64,000 nucleotides of DNA from Xanthoparmelia taractica (taxonomy: Eukaryota; Ascomycota; Lecanoromycetes; Lecanorales; Parmeliaceae): contig JANQBS010000057.1 of NCBI GenBank assembly GCA_033085395.1, positions 1 to 64,000 on the forward strand, in the 5' to 3' direction. Numbering within the stretch: position 1 is the first letter of the stretch; every line of letters begins with the position of its first letter. The position numbers were made by a program, and so were the translations under genes. Below the pieces are notes generated by a model. The model was not told where the DNA came from. It saw only the letters and a program-made list of their open reading frames with translations, and searched no databases. Shown piece by piece: positions 46,001 through 57,550 of the stretch.

Positions 46001-48583
46001 TCCGGTTCCTCGATGGCCAAGTCATTTTCCAATGCCTATGAGGTTGAGATGATAGTCGGCCTGGTTGAATATCTGATCAACAGTAACGAATATAGCTACC
46101 AGGATATCACTATTCTGACCCCCTATAATGGACAGCTTGCCGCTTTTACCCAACGTCTTCAGGGTACATGTTCGCTATGGCTCAGTGAGAAGGATCGCGA
46201 GAGTCTGGTACTTGGAGGGCTACTGAACCCGGAAGAAGTTCCTTTAGGGGTCAAAGTTCATATAGGCCTTACGAGTATGTTAAGACTGGCCACCATTGAC
46301 AATTTCCAAGGAGAAGAATCCAAGGTTGTCATCCTCAGCACAGTGAGGAGCAACTTTGAGAGCCGAGTTGGGTTCCTCAAAACCCCGAATCGAATTAATG
46401 TCGGCTGCAGCCGTGCAAAGAATGGCTTCTACATTGTCGGAAATTCGACCATGATGAGTGCCGTACCCATGTGGCGCCAAATCGCTAAGGACTTGTCAGC
46501 CAAGGGAAGAATCGGTCCGGCTTTCCGTGCCTGTTGTTCAAGACATCCAAGCAAAATTTTCCATGTCCAGAGCCCGGAACAGTGGTATCAAATTCCCGAG
46601 TGTGAGATCCCTTGTGGGTCGAAACTCCCTTGTGGACACCTTTGTACCTTGAAATGCCATGCTCTCGCTCTCCATGATCGGATCGGCTGTCCTAAGCCTT
46701 GTCAAAAGCATCATGAAGCTTGCGGTCACCAGTGTACAAAGACTTGCGGCGAACCTTGTGGAGACTGCGCTTTCGAGCTCTCTTCTATTAAGCTATCTTG
46801 CGAGCACGTGGCCGTGCGGACTTGTGGAGGGACCAAAGAAGATGACAAGATCGTCTGCAATGTCGCTTTGGACTCCATCCGATTGACATGTGGACATATG
46901 CAACAGCCAGTATGCTCGGCCAAAGATCAGCCTTTGGAATGCACCGAGATGTGTAGTCAGCAACTAAACTGTGGACATTACTGCCAGGCCAAGTGTCATA
47001 TATGTACTGTCAACAAGTCACATCCACAATGTAGCTCACTTTGCGGAAAAGAGCTCAAATGCGGTCATAGGTGTGCTGGAATTTGTCATGTCGGCAGCAA
47101 CTGCCCTCCCTGTCAGCTCCCTTGCAAGAGGTCTTGTGGCCATGGCAGCTGCTCACGACCATGCAGCTGCATATGTGACCCATGCGTCAAACCGTGCGAC
47201 TTGCCGGTCGCCTGTCTTCACAAAGGCTCGTGTACAATGATGTGCTGCCTGCCTTGTAACCAGCTCCCTTGCAGTGAGCCCTGCACCAAAGTCTATTTAC
47301 CATGTAGGCATATATGTCCAAGCCTTTGCGGTGAGGTGTGTCCAGCAGCATGTCCTGTGTGCAATCTCCAGGATCTTACCCAGACGACATACATGTTCCT
47401 TCCTTGTGGTCATCATTTCGAGTTGGAGTATCTGGACCGGCACCTTGGTCTCACCAACGTCTATCTTCTCGACACCACTGGAAATATTCAAAAGGTTGCC
47501 TCTGATGCCCTGAGTCAAGTGGAGAGCACAGACTTAGCCTGTCCGACATGCCAAAGAAGCTGCAAGAATGTTCGACGCTATGCACTTCATCATCAGCTAG
47601 TGGCTTTGAAAGGGAACAATGATCGAATGCACAACAAATTTAGTAGAAAGATGAACTGGTTCATGAAACAACTATATGACGCGAGGACCCACTTGGACAA
47701 GAGCTTCAAAGACTTTCGCGAGAGACTAAGAGCAGGACCCTTAGCAGGCAGATGCAACGAAGACTTGGTACGCCAACGCGGGAACACATTAGCAGAAGTT
47801 CAGAGTCAAATCGCGTACTTTAAAGACGATGTTGTGCAGCTCTTCGAAGAGGATATAGCCAAGCTCGCAGTGTTTCTAGGCGTGTCTGCCTACGATTTCC
47901 CAAATATCAACCTCTGCTATCGACTACGGTTCGAAGCGCTGTTCGTCAGAAGCCGCCTTATCATACTTGAAGAAAGTCTTAGGATGTTAGATGCCCTAAA
48001 AAGCATGAATGACGACTCAAAGCACACTAGCGTCTTGTTCCGAGGTCTCCAAACATTGACCCAAGATGAGGCCAGCCATCACATCAAATCCTTGAATAGT
48101 ATCATCACGGAATGCGCAACCAAAAATATGAAGCGTCTTGAAGCCGAGACTCGCTTGATACAAATATGGGTTCACATTCTACTCAGAGACCTCGGGGCTG
48201 CCAGTAATTTAAGTGTGGAAGCTTCTTTGCTTCGGACACTCTGCCTTTGTAGGACCTACCCAGATACTGCAGGAGTGCTCCTAACGACCTACAACACAAC
48301 AAAGATGGTAGTCAATGGTGAGCTGCGTCACGGGAATCTGTACGCCCAATGTTCAACGCGCATATGGTGGAGTTGGCCAGCGCACAAGGTAGGAAGCTTG
48401 GAAGAGTGCGTCAATGGCCATCAGTACTCGACGTTAACCTGGCCTAACTGTCCTGAATGTGGACGGGAGGTACTATTCAGCCAAAAAGCAGAGCCCGTGA
48501 ATTCCAAGGAATACCTGAAAGAGGACGCCTTCATGGCAGCAATGCAGACGCAGAACTTCGGTGCTGCATCATACCGAGTATGA
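43041..48583 (+). CDS. NF-X1 zinc-finger RNA helicase, ZNFX1/Hrr1-like
   Basis: A large (about 1,700 aa) superfamily 1 helicase. Near the N-terminus CQDFVNGFCRRGNECTESH is a CCCH finger. Helicase motifs follow: Walker A GPPGTGKT (split by intron 44,423-44,475), CEEAGEV as DEAG-type Walker B near 45,490, GDPLQLRPQ after splicing near 45,570, and VGCSRAKNGFYIVG near 46,400. Then come NF-X1-type cysteine fingers (46,600-47,400; for example CGHLCTLKCH, CGHQCTKTCG) and a C-terminal CVNGH-CPEC pair like a variant RZ finger. Relatives include animal ZNFX1, S. pombe Hrr1 and Neurospora SAD-3, which act with Argonaute and RNA-dependent RNA polymerase. Other introns lie at about 43,866-43,935, 44,754-44,809, 45,590-45,645 and 45,847-45,905. 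The junction near 45,360-45,440 is not cleanly resolved. Confidence 0.9.
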
Positions 48584-49424
48584 ACGGGACATAATCTGGG
48601 AAAGAAACGGTATACGGAGCAAAGGACAATACAGATGCAGTGGAGATAGATTGGAAGTCCAAAGTATCGTTCGGTTTGAATTCCGGTGCGCAATCAAGAC
48701 AGGATGAATATCGTCACACAGATTAGTATCAACCATAATCGGTTATCGCCATCAAGCAATTACAGGACATTAGTCTCCTATGTGTAGCGCATTGTTGACT
48801 TATTCGTGTAGAAGAGCAATGTGGTTGGCCTGGTAACTCTCCCCGTGGCAACGTTTGCCTATCCAGTTCACGGCAATGCTTCACTTCCAGGTCATTGGCC
48901 TGGATATTAAGCGGATGGATATGTACCTTTCGTATTTAACAAGAAGGATAGAGTCATCGCATTCAAGACTGTATTTGTAGACGACGGGATGTGATGTGCG
49001 TACAGATCAAGCTTACGTGCATTGATAACGATTGGGTAATCGATCACATGACCCCCGCAGCATGCAAATACGTACGACTTCTGCTCCCGTTCCTTTCTCT
49101 TTTCCCCACGCTTCTTCTTCTTCAGAGCCGGCCAACATACCACGGCGAGTAATCTTCACTGATTCTCGTACGCAGAGTCGCCTTGGGATCCATTCCTTCT
49201 TAGTATCTTCTTCTGGGAAGAGAAAAGAGGATTGTCCTGAGAGGCTCCAGGTCTCAACAATGCAACGTGCGCAAGAAGCGTCACTTCAAGCCTAAGCACC
49301 GCACTTGCATCACCTACACCTATTCTCTCCCTTCTTCTCTTGCGTATATTATCAGTCATTCTTTTCCTTTTTGTTTGGACACCCTGCCAATCCTCGACAA
49401 TCACACTTTTCGATCTTGATCAAA
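48584..49424. other. Intergenic region
   Basis: This is the 3' flank of the helicase gene and upstream region of the BTB gene. The last 130 bases before 49,425 are CT-rich. No gene or repeat was recognised. Confidence 0.5.
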
Positions 49425-50412
49425 ATGTTCAGCTCGTTCCGTTCCAGGAATCGCGTTAGCAAGACGGTCAAGCCGATCAAGAGGTCGGTGGGTGATCGTT
49501 CCAAAATGAAGATGCAGCAGAAGCTGGACAGCCCAATGGCGGGGAGGTATGACGATCCGCTCCAACAGGCAGCGGGACAAGAGAGCTAACATATTCTATA
49601 ATGGCTAAAGTACCATGATCAGTCCGATCATCACCTTGGTGGTTGGCCCTGACCTACGGTTATTCGCTGCCTATGAGCATGCCCTTCTCAAATCGCCCTA
49701 CTTCGCCAAGCGTCTCAGAGACCAGTTCTATGAGACCTCGTCGAACAGGCTGAAGCTGCCTGATATGTACGCATACAATCACGTATTCCATACTTTCAAG
49801 AGCTGTCGAAGGACTAACATCCACACAGGTTGCCTGAGGTCTTCGCCTGCGTACTCGAATACCTGTACACCGACGACTATTATCCGCGCTTATGTAAAAG
49901 CAAGCGCCACCATTCCTGGGAGCTCGAGGATGCCCAGGACACACGCAATTCTGGTGGCCGCGGACGCGTGCCATCCACAATATATCATCCTGGGGTGGAC
50001 GGCAATTACTTGCTCACCGATACCGTTGTGTACTGTGCTGCTGAAAATCTCGGCTTGGAGGAATTGAAGCGCCTTGCTCTTATCAAGCAAGGCCTACGGT
50101 TCCGTACCCTAGACGATGTTCTCATCCGATCAGCTCGGTACGCATACGGCAACACTCTGGACACGGATCATCGCCTGCGCGCCTTCTTCATCGAGGTGAT
50201 AATTCAGGACCGCAAGAGGTTCATTAGGAGTCCTACCATGCAGATGGAGATGATGCTTGGTGGGAGTAAATTGTGAGTTTTAGACCGGAAGGCGGAGACG
50301 GCAGCTGAGCTGACATACTGTTCCTAGCTTTTTCGACCTGTTCGTCGCTATGTGTAGACACGTGGATGACTTTGTGGAAAGGACCAACAAGTCCTCTCCT
50401 AGAACCATCTAA
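49425..50412 (+). CDS. BTB/POZ-domain protein
   Basis: The start MFSSFRSRNRVSKTVKPIKR is basic. After an intron (about 49,546-49,611) comes ISPIITLVVGPDLRLFAAYE with HALLKSPYFAKRLRDQF, the beginning of a BTB fold. After a second intron (about 49,767-49,828) come LPEVFACVLEYLYTDDYYPRL and TDTVVYCAAENLGLEELKRLAL, its remaining helices. Intron 50,273-50,327 precedes a last exon ending SSPRTI. About 265 aa in all. BTB domains mediate dimerisation and often link substrates to cullin-3 ligases. Fungi have many such short BTB proteins of unknown role, and nothing here identifies a partner. Confidence 0.85.
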
Positions 50413-51325
50413 ATGCGTGAGCTGCCATTCAGCGCCGAGCGTTAAGGGATTGAGGGAGCCAAATTGAGACAGCAAACAAAAGGGAAATTTCCACTCTCCA
50501 ACAGTCTGCGGCCAGATTGAGAGGATCTCCCCTGGGAACAGCCGGCGAGCTTGGCGTTATCACAGCACCACTCTTTACTCCAGTTCTTGCCAAATTCACG
50601 AGGTCGGCCAACCGTTTGCGGTGATACGATCTTCGGATCATGAACGCCATCTACTCGTATTTTAATCAACCCTGCCCAAATCTTTCCCACAAGCCTCCGC
50701 CTCCCATCGGAGGAGGAAGCACAGATTAACGATTTACGCCTTTGCCAACATTCAAATCCTATTTCAATATCTATACGACATCTCCAATCTTAGGCTGGGA
50801 GAAAACATAGCCCTGCGGCTTCACCCGTAGATTTCTTTTGTGTCAGTATCTCACCGCTAGGAGCGGCGATGATGGTGGAGAGAGAACGGTCTGCATGGTA
50901 GCGATCAGCTGTTTGCTTCACGTCCTTCTTTATGGTTGGTCGAGAGGTCATTTGGCTACTGCGGAGCAGTCGAAGTGGAGACTTTCTTCGGAAAGCCAAC
51001 ATGGAAGCTGTCAGGCGGTCCTATTTGGCTTTCGAGCGGCCCATACGATAATCACGTCTATATGAAAAAGGAGACTTGGCCACCTCAATCTCAGCGTTTT
51101 TATCATCTGACGTGAGACATTGCTTTGCGCGTCGGGATTACTGACAACAGGTACAGGAATAAGACGGCAAAGTCACCACCATCCGCTGACAATCGGCCTT
51201 CCCGCTGCATCTACGAAAGCAAATGATCCAGAGATAGATTTGAGGGTTTGCTTGTTGACTAGCTGAGGAGACAACTGCTCGCTTGTCACCGGCTCCTTGA
51301 ACTACAGTCTCGCGATGTGCCATCT
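50413..51325. other. Intergenic region
   Basis: Several short frames occur on both strands, without domains or splice structure. No repeat or RNA gene was recognised. Confidence 0.5.
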
Positions 51326-51941
51326 ATGACCTTTGATGCATTGATCTTCTCCCCACCTCCCCTTCCCTTCCCTTCTTCTGTTTCATTCACTGCATTCGGT
51401 ACTACTATAATCCGTCAGCTGCCGTACTGGCTTTTGCCCTCCCCGGAGCACACCAAACCTCAAAATCCGCCGCACTCTCCACCTAAAGCAGACACTGCAG
51501 GTCCGATGCTCAGCGCCGGCACTAAATTTTCTGTCTCTACTCCCGTTGGAACTACTCTTCCTGTACTCATTACCCTGTCCTCGTTTAGTAGGACCTTTCT
51601 GACCCCTAACTTCTTTACTTGGATGATTTTAGGGAGACTCTCGCACCCGAAGAAGATGTTTCATATGTCCCATTCCGTTTTGATTAAAGCACTACTGACT
51701 GGAGAGCTTCATCAGGGCCGCCTCCTTCGCCTTAGATCATCTGTATCGCACAGCGCTCATCAACACCCGAGCCATTAAGCTCGAAGGAGGGTCTTCCGGC
51801 ATTGGCTTCGCGGTCTCTTTCAAGGATCTTGTTATACTGTTGTATCGCAAAACAGCCGGTTGGGTGGAATTTCAAATAGAATTGCTCAGGGAGATTACTG
51901 GAGTTGACGCGGCAGGGATGGACGCGATGGCAGAGGATTGA
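51326..51941 (+). pseudogene. Gene split across three frames, probably broken
   Basis: An ATG at 51,326 opens MTFDALIFSPPPLPFPSS and a coding-like frame to about residue 95 (near 51,610). Just there another frame takes over with LDDFRETLAPEEDVSYVPF (to about 51,683). A third then reads FALDHLYRTALINTRAIK, GFAVSFKDLVILLYRKT and ITGVDAAGMDAMAED and stops at TGA 51,939. The three segments look like consecutive parts of one protein of about 200 aa. I find no GT..AG introns of normal size linking them, so one or two small indels are the simplest explanation. I do not recognise a named family. It may be a pseudogene or a real gene with sequence errors. Confidence 0.5.
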
Positions 51942-52721
51942 TGATGTCTAATCTTGCGGAGTAAAGCTGCGGCAGCGGTGTTGGATTTGGGATCTGGGGA
52001 GGAGGAGGCTGCTGGCTGTGGATTGTCTGCAAGGTCCTTGGGTGAGATCTTTCGGTCTTTCTGCTAAAGGACGTGGGCCAATGTCAGGCTGACTCAGAGC
52101 TCGGCATTCGATAGGAATGAATTGTGGACGCAGCCTTGTCTCACGTTTGTGTAGAGAGCGCCTTTGACCAACAAGGCTGTCGGAAAGAAGTCCGGATTTC
52201 GTGGTCTCACGTTCGGCATCCGGGCGCGAGGCATAACTGATCTTCAGTCCAGGGTTTCGATTTCCCTCTTCATGATGCATGATGAGGAATCATTCAGACT
52301 GCGCTGGCTTTGAAATCAAAATTTCCCTCCATGATCACTGCATCACCTCTGTCTTGAATTCTTGACTGCCAGTCATCAAGGAGCCATGATTGATAGCTAA
52401 TCACGGCCTTCTTCCTCATTCGCTATCGGTGTTATGTTCGTCCAGGCACCCTTTAAATCCAGAGTTCAGCGCTAACCATTCGCTTGTGGGGCCAATCGTA
52501 GTGAGCAGATCAGATCTTCAGCTGTGTCAAATCCGTGCTCGCCTTACAGCCTGGCGATAATGCCGGTCTTGTCTTAGCCTTGCCCTGCATGTCCATGGAT
52601 AAATATGGTGGAATGAGAAAGGAATAAATCAATACATACTCGCACCTCTGTTCTCACAACATTGTCTTGAAGCCTTCTATCCAAATCACAACAATCACAG
52701 CAGGTCAAGCACATAAGCAGG
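51942..52721. other. Intergenic region upstream of the GST gene
   Basis: No gene is visible. A minus-strand frame (51,948-52,280) lacks features. The 100 bases before 52,722 are rich in CAATCACA-type words, typical of a fungal leader. Confidence 0.45.
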
Positions 52722-53501
52722 ATGCCTTCTCTCAAACCGATAACTCTTCATGGCCATCGTAAGTGACTTTCCACACTCAGATGTTCCCTGATCCTGGGCT
52801 TTGCTAATCGAGCTCAGCCGGACCCAACCCATGGAAGATATCCCTCCTCCTCGACGAGCTCAACGTGCCTTATACGACCAAGATTTACTCGACTCCCGAG
52901 CTGAAGCAGCCGGCCTTTCTCGCGTTGAACCGCAATGGCATGGCACCCGTCATTGAGGATCCTAACAAAGGTCTCAAACTCGCCGAGGTAAGCGTCATTG
53001 GTCGTGACTGTATCCTAGCGACTGCTAACCTCACAGTCTGGCGCTATCATGGACTATATCCTCGATCAGTACGACACCGAGAAGCGCATCACCTTCACCA
53101 CCCTGCCAGAGCAATACCTCATGAAGCAATGGCTCCAATTGCAAACCACCACGCAAGGGCCGCTCCTACAAGGCGTCTTCCACTGGTCCTTTGTCGAATC
53201 CAACCCCCCGGCCCATGCTAGCTACGTCAAGAACTTCCGCCGTATACTGCAGGTCTTGAACGACGAGCTCGCCGATAAGGAGTGGCTCGTCGGCGACAAG
53301 TGCTCCGCGGCGGACCTGAGTTATGTCCCCTTCCATTCCGGATTGAATTTCATCATGAGGGACGCCGCGCCCGATGTAGAGAAGGAGTTTCCGTATGTCG
53401 ATGCTTGGTACAAGCGGATGCTCGAGCGGGACGCTGTGCAGAAGATGTTGAAGGATCGGGGTGAGGTTATGAAGAATCTCACTTTTCCGGGTAAGCAATA
53501 A
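52722..53501 (+). CDS. Glutathione S-transferase
   Basis: GSTs conjugate glutathione to electrophiles or reduce peroxides and disulfides in the cytosol. The protein begins MPSLKPITLHGH. After intron 1 (from GTAAGT at about 52,758 to about 52,818) it continues PGPNPWKISLLLDELNVPY, the thioredoxin-like N-terminal domain, and reaches NRNGMAPVIEDPNKGL. A second intron (about 52,988-53,035) precedes ESGAIMDYILDQY, the Glu-Ser pair that binds the glutamyl group. The C-terminal helical domain includes DELADKEWLVGDKCSAADLS and FPYVDAWYKRM. About 225 aa, normal for the fungal Ure2/GTT-like group. The substrate cannot be predicted. Confidence 0.9.
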
Positions 53502-55206
53502 GGGTCGTTCGGCGAGTGAGTGGTGGTTGCGCGAACCGTTGAGTCGTGATGGTATGGCGGAAGTTGGCTTAACAGTTCGGTGGACAGGGATCCTATGCTG
53601 CTGTTAGATACCTAGTGGGTATGACGAAAAGCAAATCATTGTCAAGCTCAAGGCATAAGAGCGTTATTCACCCATCCGTGTAGTCAGAAAATGTGTCTTG
53701 TGGTAATTGCACCCCTTGAGTGGGCGAGTGGTAGAGACCTGCGCGGGGAAAAGGGCTCTGTCAATTGAGTTTCGGACCCCGTAGGGCTGACTACTCCAAG
53801 GGCTCAACCGTCAGGCCAATCCTTCTCTCTTTCTCCATCAGACAGATCATCACGGCCCATTATAAACTACGCTCCTTGATGAATGAGGCATTGTTATAGC
53901 TTCTTCTGTCCAGCTCGCACTGCGTTAAACATGACCGAGCTCGGGACTTCTTCGACGATGCGCCGTGGCAGCGCGACTGCTCCACCTCCCATCTACGGAG
54001 AGAATATACTGCATTGCCGACACTCTGGATGAGATGGAGTTGAGACAGGAAGCTTTACTGATCCTCTCAACAGCCCCAGGCTGCGTCAAAGCCAATGACG
54101 AATCCAGGGTCTGATGAATTGGCCAGAGTAGTACCTGTAGGGTGTACTGATGGACTCACGCTTTGGTCATGTCAGCAGGAGCTGCTGGGAAAAGATTGTG
54201 ACGGCGGCCTACAAGGAGACAAGAATGCCCACATGGAAAGGTTCATGGGTCTTTTCCTCTGCTGTCATGCATAATTGACCAGAATCTTCAGAAGTCGTCC
54301 CAGGTTGACGTTAAATGATTGGTGGACACACTTGCTGTGCGCCTCAAGAAGGTGTACTCTAGTATGGTTCTGAGGACCGATATCGTCGATCCAATATAGT
54401 TCATGCAAGACGTTGCACGCGCCAGGCATCACGATTTGAACATTGAGTCTACGTCAGATGTTGAGGTTACTTTGAGGAAGTCTTAATATCCCATATCGAG
54501 AGGAAACGCGCATACAGATGCGACTGGATGAGCACTGACAGTCCAAGCTAATCTATTACTATGCTACCTTAACTGGGGCTCGCGCATAAGCGGTGCAAAC
54601 AGAAATGTTCATCAATTGACTGGCATCCAACTTCACACCATGTATGCCGATCACGCTCGTTTCTAGATATTATTTGTTGCAGTCATGGGCGGTTGGGTAC
54701 ATAGGAAAATGGAGCTAGCCAGCGGGACAGACATCCGCGACGCTCAGATGTTTACCTTACTCCATACCTTAGGTACTTTTTTTGTATCGTGATATGATGA
54801 GGTTTGCTTCCATCAACCAAAGGTCAGTGCGCTCGCGGAAGCACGGAATTCATGCCATGCAGCAATCATGACTGAGATCACTGTTTGCCATGCTAGAGTT
54901 CCCCTCACCGCGACCACATTCCGCCTTCCGGCTGATACGAGGTACAGCTTTTCCCTTGTTGCCATTTTGAATATTAACTATGTGGAGGCTGCCTGAAGTG
55001 ATGGTTGGAATTTCACCGCTTGAAACGTTGTTACTTTACGTCACTTCATCATTACGTCAACACGAGGTATAAAATCACTGGCAATTTCTCACCTTCATCA
55101 ACTTCATTATCTTCCACAATCTTCATCCTCCATTCGGCAAAAACCACAGATCCTTCTACAATCAACGTCACACATCAAATCCCAAATCACCTATTAACAT
55201 CGAACA
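53502..55206. other. Gene-poor region of about 1.7 kb
   Basis: No frame longer than about 60 codons and no domain. No tRNA cloverleaf was found on reading. The 130 bases before 55,207 are CT- and CA-rich, suggesting a strong promoter and leader for the con-10-like gene. Confidence 0.5.
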
Positions 55207-55502
55207 ATGTCTTCAACCGGCAACACCAACCCCGGCAACTTTGCCAACCGCCCCAAGGAGGAAGTTTCTGAGATTGGTAAGAAGGGGGGTCAGTCTAGTC
55301 ATGAGGGCGGATTCGCGAGCATGGATCCTGACAAGCAGGTAATTTCTCCCTACACACAGCTGTATAACTTTCAACCGGATTGATGATGACATTTCTACAG
55401 AAGGAAATTGCATCCATGGGCGGTCAAGCCTCGAGCGGATCCTTTGAGAAGGGCAGTGAGGCAGCCAAGGAGGCTGGGAGGAAGGGCGGATCTTCTTCTT
55501 GA
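55207..55502 (+). CDS. con-10: Con-10-like stress/conidiation protein, 77 aa
   Basis: Small, hydrophilic, glycine-rich protein with the repeat signature of the Con-10/GsiB-like (KGG) family: EIGKKGGQSSHEGGFASMD, then EIASMGGQASSGSFEKGSEA and EAGRKGGSSS. In Neurospora the con-10 gene is induced during conidiation and by stress and light; the molecular role is thought to be protective. Exons are 55,207-55,338 and 55,401-55,502, with the intron bounded by GTAATT and CTACAG. Length and repeat number match the family. Confidence 0.9.
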
Positions 55503-56284
55503 GGGTTAGATCAATGGCCACGAAGGGCTTTGCTGGGCAGTCAGATTGCACGATGGAGCATGGAACAGACAGCTGAAATCAGGTCTCATTAGCACGGTCA
55601 TTACAGACTACTGGCCGAGCGATAGCCCAAATTGTGAACATCATGAATGACCATTATTCTGATTCCTGCCCGCGTGACTTTCGTATGCAGACAAGAGATT
55701 TACGCACCATGTACTTCTTACAGTTCTTTGCATAGAAGTAGCGTTTTGAATGTGGCAGGGATTTTGAATTTTTGAATTTGATCTAACGCCAGGTCCACGA
55801 TGAATGGTAGATCTGAATGTTAGATCGAGATTTACTTTGCCGTTTCCCCGCTCACCAAATCCCATGTGAGGCATACCGATATGCAACGATGACATGTCGA
55901 CAGACCCACTCTGGGGTCTTAGCACACCGCCGCTGGCCAGGAACAAGCCTCGAGGCTGGAAGAGAGTTCCGCTTCGTGATATCATGACTTCAAAAACAGC
56001 TGCAGCTTGCTGAAAACGTCACAACGCTTTGATTCTGTAGAATGAGCGGTAGGGATCATGTAACATGGACTAAATGCGCTAATAATGTAGAGCATGGCCA
56101 ATACAATCTCTCATAGCCCATGTCGTCAGTGGCAGACATTGGAAGAGTGATCTCATAACAAGGAATACAAAGAGCGGCCGTCTGATCCGCAACATCCTCT
56201 TCATCAAACCCATTCCACTCTCTTCCAACAACTCCAATATCAGACCTCACATCCAACTTGTCGCTTCCCTCAACAATAACAATC
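55503..56284. other. Intergenic region
   Basis: No gene or repeat was recognised. A minus-strand frame at 55,641-55,985 lacks features. The bases before 56,285 are CA-rich, as in a leader. Confidence 0.45.
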
Positions 56285-56682
56285 ATGTCTTCAGCCGACG
56301 ACCAGTATGAGCAGCAGAACGACGTGACTGGCGGTGATGTCCCTGCCGGCGACTCCATGGACAACGACTACAAGAGCCGCACGGGCCAGTCCCACATTCC
56401 CGTCCAGGGCGACGATGCACCTGTATCCGACCCCATTGATCCTGCTACGGCCGATTCTGATGAGACCTTGGGTACGCCTCTCTGCAACCGGGCTTGCCTT
56501 TGATTTACTTTCCAAGAAATGGTACTAATGTTGTTGCAGCCAAGGATGACAGCGATGCCATCGACCAGAATAACATCATTGATGGACGCACTCGAGGTGC
56601 AAAGCCCAGCGGAGGTTATACGGAGCCCAGCGACGAAGCTGGTTTGCCAGGGCCAGAGGACGGAACTTCCTCAACTCGTTAG
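56285..56682 (+). CDS. Small acidic CHZ-domain-like protein, 109 aa
   Basis: Two exons (56,285-56,471 and 56,540-56,682) encode an acidic, probably disordered protein. It starts MSSADDQYEQQND and carries TGQSHIPVQGDDAPVSDPID, then ETLAKDDSDAIDQNNIIDGR, and ends LPGPEDGTSSTR. I remember this pattern from filamentous-fungal proteins annotated with the CHZ motif of histone H2A.Z chaperones. Here the motif is at best degenerate, so a histone role is uncertain. The start at 56,285 is the first ATG in frame. Confidence 0.75.
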
Positions 56683-57550
56683 AATTGGTTCCGCGACAAC
56701 AATCGCAGGCATCACGTCCTGTTCCAGAAGTGGGGTGGGCGCATGGATCTGGGAGCCATTCTGTCACACATCATGGGCTCGTCTTAGTTGTCAGCAATAA
56801 AGTAGCAATTGATTGACATGGCTTCATGACAATATGTTCCCATATCCAGCCTCTCCTGTTCCAAGTCTTTTGTCCGCCAACTGGCTTCAAAAAAAATGAA
56901 TTCATTGGCCATGTTGCATCTATGTTGGTTTTCAATCAACTCTGCTCTATACTCTCGAAATAAATCGGCGTTTCCGCGTCTTGGCTTCCCCAATATCTGC
57001 TCCTGAAGTTAATCATAGATAAGACAGACTCACAACCGTCAACCACACAATCGACTCTGCAAAATGTCACGAACTCCGTCGGGAGCCGCTCAAACCCAAG
57101 ACGAAGCCCCCTTTGTCGTCGTTTCAGCCAATCATTGACGTCCATTAGTCTGACATTAAATACGCGCCGAGGAACCTGCATTAGCGCACAGCAGAGGCAC
57201 AACTTTCCGCCAGTCAGCACCAACATCATGCACTTTGGCGCCTTGAAGATGATCTGCTCTAGGCTCTGCCTGTGGTGGGGGAGTAGCCTGCTGACTGTCC
57301 GGGTAGGTATATGTCTCATTGGGATCTGTGAAGATTCTCCGTTTGTCTCCTTGTTTGAAGACTCCCCTCTGCGACGCAGGCTTTCTGAGCCGAGAAGAGT
57401 CATCGCTGCCTTTCTTTCTTGCTCTACTGTTGTTGCCTCTCGAGATTCCTTGTGATCTCGTATATATCTCCTTTCGTCGCTTTCCTTTGACAAAGTCCAT
57501 GACCTCGCGGTCTTGTCGCTGCCCAACTGATACCCTTACGAACCCCCTTA
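56683..57550. other. Intergenic region
   Basis: Frames on both strands here (for example 56,936-57,526 minus) are mutually overlapping, with no domain. I regard this as the 3' flank of the CHZ-like gene and the promoter of the next gene. Confidence 0.45.

Noticed and set aside
53695..53830. Possible tRNA-like segment
   Set aside because: The GGGCGAGTGG stretch resembles part of a tRNA, but no acceptor stem or T-loop could be paired.
56936..57526. Minus-strand frame of 196 codons
   Set aside because: It overlaps other frames of similar length in the promoter of the following gene and has no recognisable domain.
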